This document shows, one piece after another, positions 34,660 to 37,225 of a stretch of 37,225 nt of DNA. The notes under the pieces were generated by a model. The model saw nothing but the letters and a program-made list of their open reading frames with translations, ran no database searches and was not told where the DNA came from. Positions within the stretch are counted from its first letter, which is position 1, and each line of letters opens with the position of its first letter. Source of the stretch: Parashewanella hymeniacidonis (GTDB taxonomy: Bacteria; Pseudomonadota; Gammaproteobacteria; Enterobacterales; Shewanellaceae); contig NZ_JAFEUN010000040.1 of the NCBI RefSeq assembly GCF_016900895.1, positions 1 to 37,225 of the forward strand, read 5' to 3'. Both the position numbers and the translations under genes were made by a program.

Positions 34660-34692
34660 AGTATCTTCCTTGTTTTTTTATTTTATTACTGG

Positions 34693-34721
34693 TTAGACTG
34701 CCTGAAATATGAAAAAGGTTT
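34693..34721 (-). promoter_or_regulatory. Possible ECF-type promoter of the sigma operon
   Basis: On the minus strand AAACCTT (34721-34715) and, 17 nt later, TCTAA (34697-34693). This resembles ECF -35 (AAC core) and RpoE-like -10 elements. It lies about 35 nt before the sigma start. Matches are short, so this is tentative. Confidence 0.35.
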
Positions 34722-34815
34722 AAATGGAATTTAAAATTATTTAACCTGAGCTCGGGATAATGGAATCACTAACGCATTTAAAATTATCAATATTTTGCTA
34801 TATCGATCAATAGTG

Positions 34816-34895
34816 TCTCTAGTTTTGTTCAGTTCAAGGCATGAGTGCGCTGCAATAGCCAGCTATTGCGAGCACTCAAAACGCAGAAATAGAGA
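34816..34895. repeat. Structured repeat related to 30342-30422
   Basis: Outer pairs TCTCTA/TAGAGA, inner GAGTGC/GCACTC, and a central palindrome GCAATAGC-CA-GCTATTGC. It contains GTTCAAGGCATGAG (34832-34845), which matches 13 of 14 positions with the block in the repeat after rsuA. The central palindrome also resembles CAATAGTGAACTATTG in the MITEs. Confidence 0.6.
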
Positions 34896-34976
34896 TGCTG
34901 GTGAGGTTTGCTTATCCCCAGTTCAGGTTATTCAGAAAGTTGAGCTTCAAAGGTAATGAAGCTCAGTTCAGAAGGG

Positions 34977-35924
34977 CTATTTTGAATATTGATACACCAG
35001 TTGAGCTGTCGCTAAATCACCAATGGCGCTGCCTACAGATTTAAATAAAGTGATTTCTTCATCCGTTTGGCGACCGTTATGCTCTCCTTTGCAAAGATCA
35101 GTTAACTCAGCTTTCACTTCATCCAGTGAAAACACACCTTCACTCACTGGCAATAACAGCTCTCCTGCTTCAGCAAAGCAATTAACTTTAGAGTCTACAA
35201 ATACACTCGAACGATTAAGTAATTGACTGTCACATTCTCTGGCAGTTTTTAGGTGATTCCCAACTAAATCTACATGTGTTCCTTCAGATACCAGTGAGCT
35301 ATCAAACAGGGGCTCTGGCGATCGAGTGGCACAACTGATGATATCGGCCCAGCCAACACTTTCGTTTAAATCAGCACAACGTGACACTTCTATATCGGGA
35401 CGTTTGGCTTTAATTTCAGAAATGACCGCATCCATTTTTTCAGGGCTTCGCCCCCAAACTCTTATCTGGTTTATATCACGCACACAAGCATGGGCTAAAG
35501 CCATATACGATGCCAAATTTCCTGTTCCGCAAAGTAGTAATTTAGACGCACTCTCCCTTGCGAGTAACTGGCTTGCTAGACCTGACACTGCCGCCGTACG
35601 CCAATAGGTTGCTGATGTACCATCAACCACAGCTTGAGGTACACCCGTTTTACGATCAAAAATCATAATTTGGGCATAAATACTTTTTAATTTATCTGAG
35701 TGCTTAGGATTATCCGGCATATAAGTGAAGGCTTTGACAGCAATGGTTTCCTCACTCCAAGACGGTAAAACCGCAAATGCATCGTGGCTTTCACTATTAG
35801 GCTCAAGCTCAAATACTTGCCTTTGCGGCATACCAAATGGTTTTGAGAAGGTATTTTTTAAAGTACTGATTAACTCTTCAAATGAGAGGGTTTGCTGCAC
35901 TCGGTTTTCGTCTAACAAAAGCAT
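34977..35924 (-). CDS. Ornithine cyclodeaminase / mu-crystallin family protein
   Basis: 315 residues from ATG 35924 (MLLLDENRVQQTLSFEELI), preceded by GAGA; the open frame continues 20 codons upstream without a good start site. Family features: Arg-containing PQRQVFEL, VKAFTYMPDN, GVPQAVVDGTSATYWRTAAVSGLASQLLA, nucleotide motif LLLCGTGNLASYMALAHA (GxGxxA), RVWGRSPEK, and DLVGNHLKTARECD. These proteins are NAD(P)-dependent: ornithine cyclodeaminase, alanine dehydrogenase or pyrroline-2-carboxylate reductase. The exact substrate cannot be told from the sequence. Confidence 0.88.
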   Translation of the reverse strand: MLLLDENRVQQTLSFEELISTLKNTFSKPFGMPQRQVFELEPNSESHDAFAVLPSWSEETIAVKAFTYMPDNPKHSDKLKSIYAQIMIFDRKTGVPQAVVDGTSATYWRTAAVSGLASQLLARESASKLLLCGTGNLASYMALAHACVRDINQIRVWGRSPEKMDAVISEIKAKRPDIEVSRCADLNESVGWADIISCATRSPEPLFDSSLVSEGTHVDLVGNHLKTARECDSQLLNRSSVFVDSKVNCFAEAGELLLPVSEGVFSLDEVKAELTDLCKGEHNGRQTDEEITLFKSVGSAIGDLATAQLVYQYSK

Positions 35925-36017
35925 AAAAACAATCTCAATGTTAACTTTGTATACTTTATACCTCAATATATTGTTCTGAGACAAATAATTTTTATTGAGG
36001 CTTTTTTTCTTTTTGTT

Positions 36018-36727
36018 CTAACCTATGCCTAGCCAGCTTAATTTAAATGAGTGACGTCCATTTTCTCTCCGATGCTCTTTAAAAACGTCAACTAATTTTC
36101 CATATAATTTAGCATTGCCAAACCGCCAAGTTCTTTCACTGCTGACTTTGGTACTTTTTATTTGAAGAAGAAGTTGTCTTATTTTTAAAGTTTCCTCGGA
36201 GTTTTCATTGAATTGATACATATTAGTTCTAAGTAACTCTCTTACAATGCTCACCCTTCCATTTAATAGCGCAACGTATAATGGGTTTTCGGCTCTGCAA
36301 TTCAGTGCATTTACCTCCTCATGCAAAGAACCTATTTCGTCAGCATTTGAAATCATTTCTTTGAGTAGAGGTTCAAACCCATTGGCACACGCTAGGTGAA
36401 ATACCCGATTGCCGTCTGAGTCTTCGGCATTTAGATGAAGTCCCATACTCATAAATTCAAGCAACGAAATACCTTTACTTGCAAACAAAACTGCATGGTG
36501 GAACCAAGTACCACCGTTGGGTGTACCTGGATAAGAAGCTAATAACTGCCGAGTGAGTTTTTGTTTGTTTTGTTGATATAACCTAGTCTTAACTTCTGGT
36601 TTTAAAATAGATAATGGTGGCTCTCCACTGTTATTAAGCAAAACTAAAGACACATTTTTCTTTGAACATAATCTTTCAACTAAATATACATGCTTGTTAT
36701 GTACAGCAAGGTGAAGTGGAGTATTCC
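36018..36727 (-). pseudogene. Ankyrin-repeat gene, 5' part cut off by an IS
   Basis: The frame can be read from the IS boundary: PGNTPLHLAVHNKHVYLVERL (a textbook ankyrin unit), then LNNSGEPPLSI, WFHHAVLFASKGISLLEFMSMGLHLNAED, DGNRVFHLACANGFEPLLKEM and NPLYVALLNGRVSIVRELLRTN, ending in a basic tail (EHRRENGRHSFKLSWLG). There are at least four ankyrin-like repeats. No proper start remains; a GTG at 36653 would give 211 residues. The 5' half was evidently replaced by the ISAs1-family element. Ankyrin proteins are common effectors in host-associated bacteria. Confidence 0.75.
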
Positions 36728-37225
36728 CAGGGCAACCGCGTGAGTGTTTAAATTTTACTCACCTCTGTTAGGCCAGCCTTCAAAACTTTTTCAAGATAAC
36801 CTGTTTTCATCCAAGCTCGCTTTCTTTTTGTCGGGATGCTGACTTTTGTTTTCTCTTTTCTCAACATATTTAAAGACGTTTGTCTTAATATTCCCCAGTT
36901 CTCGGCACTATTGTCCTTATATATCTGACATCTATCTTCATTCATACTAAGATCGAGTACCCAGTGCAGGCTATTTTCAACAGCCCAATGTGCTCGTACT
37001 GCCTCGGAAAACTGTTCTTCTGTAAGTTCTGCTGAGCTGATGTAATAACGATACTCTAAGCTTGGCTCTTTTCCTTTTTCTTGTCTGTATCCCATGCTGA
37101 CACCAACCGTTTTCAGTTTTGGCCAATCAGGAAACTTTTTCGCAACTTCTTTTGCACATAATACCTTACAAGCCCTTGCTTCAAGCCGACTACGGTTCTT
37201 TTCTATAACTAAGTTCTCTGTTTGT
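36728..37225. mobile_element. ISAs1-family insertion sequence, partial
   Basis: One end lies near 36728 (CAGGGCAACCGCGTGAG), where the ankyrin frame stops; the rest runs beyond the window. Only the 3' part of the transposase is present, so the other end and target duplication cannot be seen. Confidence 0.65.
36748..37225 (-). CDS. ISAs1-family transposase, C-terminal part
   Basis: Open from the window edge to 36748; 5' end missing. The frame reads ENLVIEKNRSRLEARACKVL... through FPDWPKLKTVGVSMGYRQEKGKEP, YRYYISSAELTEEQFSEAVRAHWAVENSLHWVLDLSMNEDRC, to AENWGILRQTSLNMLRKEK. The HWAVENSLHWVLDLSMNEDRC block is the ISAs1 (H-repeat associated, DDE_Tnp_ISAs1) signature with the catalytic Glu. ATG 37095 is internal, not the start. 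The end (GYLEKVLKAGL) is standard, so this part looks intact. Confidence 0.88.
   Translation of the reverse strand, partial: QTENLVIEKNRSRLEARACKVLCAKEVAKKFPDWPKLKTVGVSMGYRQEKGKEPSLEYRYYISSAELTEEQFSEAVRAHWAVENSLHWVLDLSMNEDRCQIYKDNSAENWGILRQTSLNMLRKEKTKVSIPTKRKRAWMKTGYLEKVLKAGLTEVSKI

Larger units (their letters stand above)
34660..34976. other. Intergenic region with a structured repeat
   Basis: 317 nt without a gene between the sigma factor and the ornithine cyclodeaminase gene. It holds a possible ECF promoter (34693-34721) and the structured repeat at 34816-34895. Confidence 0.5.

Noticed and set aside
1-37225. CRISPR arrays, rRNA and tRNA genes
   Set aside because: No regularly spaced repeats, no rRNA stretches and no tRNA cloverleaf were recognised by eye; the only tandem repeat is the two-unit 69-bp duplication.

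Overview
The window looks like the chromosome of a marine gammaproteobacterium of the Shewanella/Parashewanella type. The evidence is gene content and order (pcnB-folK-panB-panC, mdh divergent from argR, csdA-csdE, a YfeX-type DyP peroxidase), the low G+C, and many eukaryote-like or effector-like proteins and decaying mobile elements between housekeeping genes. The genus is an inference from overall character, not from a marker gene. No rRNA, tRNA or CRISPR array was seen.

Layout. 1-2.6 kb: a small secreted L-domain-like protein, serA, then a decayed gene split by a 260-bp MITE-like element. 2.6-6.3 kb: pcnB-folK-panB-panC, with pcnB apparently starting at AUU as in E. coli. 6.3-9.8 kb: a DUF4124 protein, a small outer-membrane barrel, an L,D-transpeptidase, yjjX and a GNAT acetyltransferase. 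9.8-11 kb: a 371-aa protein whose C-terminus resembles the catalytic core of CE-clan (Ulp1/YopJ-like) cysteine proteases. 11.1-14.3 kb: tas, csdA-csdE and a cupin. 14.3-15.6 kb: two inverted-repeat elements, one a second copy of the MITE, and an unknown Ser/Lys-rich protein. 15.8-21.6 kb: mdh and argR divergent, a DyP peroxidase, a PepO-like M13 lipoprotein peptidase and a SMI1/KNR4 protein. 21.9-23.6 kb: a gene broken into three frames, one break at a C7 tract, and a secreted unknown. 23.6-27.2 kb: two tandem alkaline phosphatases in a probable PhoB-controlled operon. 27.2-30.3 kb: a DUF4447-like protein, a membrane protein, a GST and rsuA. 30.3-32.3 kb: structured repeats, a dead IS1595-family element and a decayed gene with an internal 69-bp duplication. 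32.6-34.7 kb: an operon of ECF sigma factor, membrane anti-sigma candidate and DUF4097 protein. 35-37.2 kb: an ornithine cyclodeaminase-family enzyme, then an ankyrin gene cut by an ISAs1-family transposase that runs off the end.

How it fits together. The core genes serve serine, folate, pantothenate, sulfur transfer, the TCA cycle, arginine control and RNA metabolism. The accessory genes form a second layer: putative effectors, several of them pseudogenes, lying beside small inverted-repeat elements and insertion sequences. The most notable items are the CE-protease-like protein, the two-copy MITE, the structured repeats sharing a 14-nt block, the AUU start of pcnB and the Pho-box alkaline phosphatase operon.
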